Assembly: GCA_903957405.1 (NCBI GenBank)
Contig: CAJBPC010000365.1
Location: forward strand, 1-7,091
Length of the DNA stretch: 7,091 nt
Direction: 5' to 3'
From: an uncultured bacterium
GTDB taxonomy: Bacteria > Bacteroidota > Bacteroidia > Chitinophagales > Chitinophagaceae
Of the stretch, positions 6,435-7,091 are shown in pieces; within the stretch, counting starts at the first letter, position 1; every line of letters begins with the position of its first letter. The notes beneath the pieces are model-generated. The model did not search any database, had not been told where the DNA came from, and saw only the letters and a list, made by a program, of their open reading frames with translations. The position numbers and the translations under genes were made by a program.

Positions 6435-7091
6435 TCAGTCGGTCTTGATCAATCGTTGAAGATGCATGGGCCTGCCGTCTGCATCCGTGACCTGCAGGAT
6501 ATAGGTCCCACCCGGCAGTGAGCGGATATCCATCCACTGGCCATTGTCAACATCCGCCAACTGTTGCATGAGTTGGCCATTCATCGAAAGGATGCGGAGG
6601 GTAAGCTTTTTCGTCCGGTGCAGAAAAAACTCTATCCAGAATACGCTGCTGACGGGATTGGGGAAAGCACGGATGTATTCGCCGGCGTTGAGGCTGCTGA
6701 CGGATGTGACGATCGATGCGGCGGGTGCCTCGAGGATCATCGCGGAGGATCCTCTTGAGCTCAGGGTGTAGTGTGTGCTGTCGCCCTGCAGGTTTGCCGC
6801 GATGGGGATCCAGGAGGGATTCCCCGATAGCCCACCTGCATTGGCTCCTGCGACCATGATGGCTTGCTCGCCAATCCTGATCGATGCATCGGCCGGTGTG
6901 GCTCCGATGCTTCCAGCAGCGGGCTGCAAAAGCATGGATGCCGCATCGCCTCTCCGTCCGGGCAACACGATGTGTACCGTCATCCTGCCGGTATCGGTCT
7001 CCGAAATGCCTTTGTTCAGGATCATGATCCTTGTCTTCCCCAGGGAATCTCCCGTGACGAAAGCCTTGACATGTGCACTGCCGGAAGTCAG
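6435..7091 (-). CDS. C-terminal part of a large T9SS-secreted protein, probably a glycosidase (5' end outside window)
   Basis: The frame is open from base 7091 to the TGA at 6435-6437, giving 218 residues, so the gene starts beyond the right edge. The internal ATG at 7023-7025 is not a credible start because the same fold begins before it (HVKAFVTGDSLGKTRIMILNKG). Residues 7-121 look like an all-beta domain of the sort that follows the barrel in GH79- or GH39-like glycosidases: a V-K-A-F strand, MILNKG, TVHIVLP, then IRIGEQAI and YTLSSRGSSAMIL near its end. Residues 141-218 form a type A T9SS sorting domain: FPNPVSS at 143-149, LTLRILSMNGQLM, LPGGTYILQV at 192-201 and a Lys near the C-terminus. 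The protein is therefore expected to cross the outer membrane and be surface-bound or released. The enzyme family is tentative because the catalytic part is missing. It lies 131 nt upstream of susC on the same strand, so it belongs to the same PUL. Confidence 0.8.
   Translation of the reverse strand: MTSGSAHVKAFVTGDSLGKTRIMILNKGISETDTGRMTVHIVLPGRRGDAASMLLQPAAGSIGATPADASIRIGEQAIMVAGANAGGLSGNPSWIPIAANLQGDSTHYTLSSRGSSAMILEAPAASIVTSVSSLNAGEYIRAFPNPVSSVFWIEFFLHRTKKLTLRILSMNGQLMQQLADVDNGQWMDIRSLPGGTYILQVTDADGRPMHLQRLIKTD

Noticed and set aside
7023..7025. ATG as the start of a small separate protein with a T9SS domain
   Set aside because: The frame stays open to the window edge, and the residues before this Met belong to the same beta domain, so it is an internal methionine.

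Overview
The window is a stretch of a polysaccharide utilization locus (PUL) from a member of the Bacteroidota, with every gene on the minus strand. Four things point to the phylum: a textbook SusC/SusD pair, a SusD lipoprotein with an acidic/lysine export signal after the lipid cysteine, a C-terminal type IX secretion (T9SS) sorting domain on the upstream protein, and gene starts preceded by A-rich leaders rather than Shine-Dalgarno sequences. The T9SS and the clearly GC-rich codon use suggest an environmental lineage such as Chitinophagia rather than a gut Bacteroides. That finer placement is inference.

In transcription order (right to left) the layout is: (1) 6435-7091, the C-terminal part of a large secreted protein, cut by the window edge, with a beta-sandwich of the kind that follows a glycosidase barrel and then a T9SS sorting domain; (2) 3361-6303, a full-length SusC-like TonB-dependent outer-membrane transporter; (3) 1638-3341, its SusD-like surface glycan-binding lipoprotein, 19 nt downstream; (4) a perfect 12-bp inverted repeat at 1591-1617 in the susD-hydrolase gap, which looks like a terminator or attenuator; (5) 145-1560, a Sec-exported (beta/alpha)8 glycoside hydrolase of the GH50 agarase-like type with both catalytic glutamates visible; (6) 1-89, the first 29 codons of another protein with a signal peptide, running off the left edge.

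A working model (inference): the upstream T9SS cargo acts at or outside the cell surface, SusD captures the released oligosaccharides, SusC imports them with TonB energy, and the GH50-like enzyme, which has no T9SS domain, cuts them further in the periplasm. The GH50-like fold points to a beta-galactan such as agarose or a related glycan, but the substrate is not proven by sequence. No regulator (hybrid two-component system, SusR-like, ECF sigma/anti-sigma) lies inside the window, and the SusC shows no N-terminal STN signalling domain.

No RNA genes, insertion sequences, CRISPR arrays or attachment sites were seen. The window is mainly a well-formed PUL fragment. Its less ordinary points are the strong hairpin between susD and the hydrolase, the compact GH50-like enzyme with a duplicated Asp-rich loop, and the apparent division between T9SS and Sec export.
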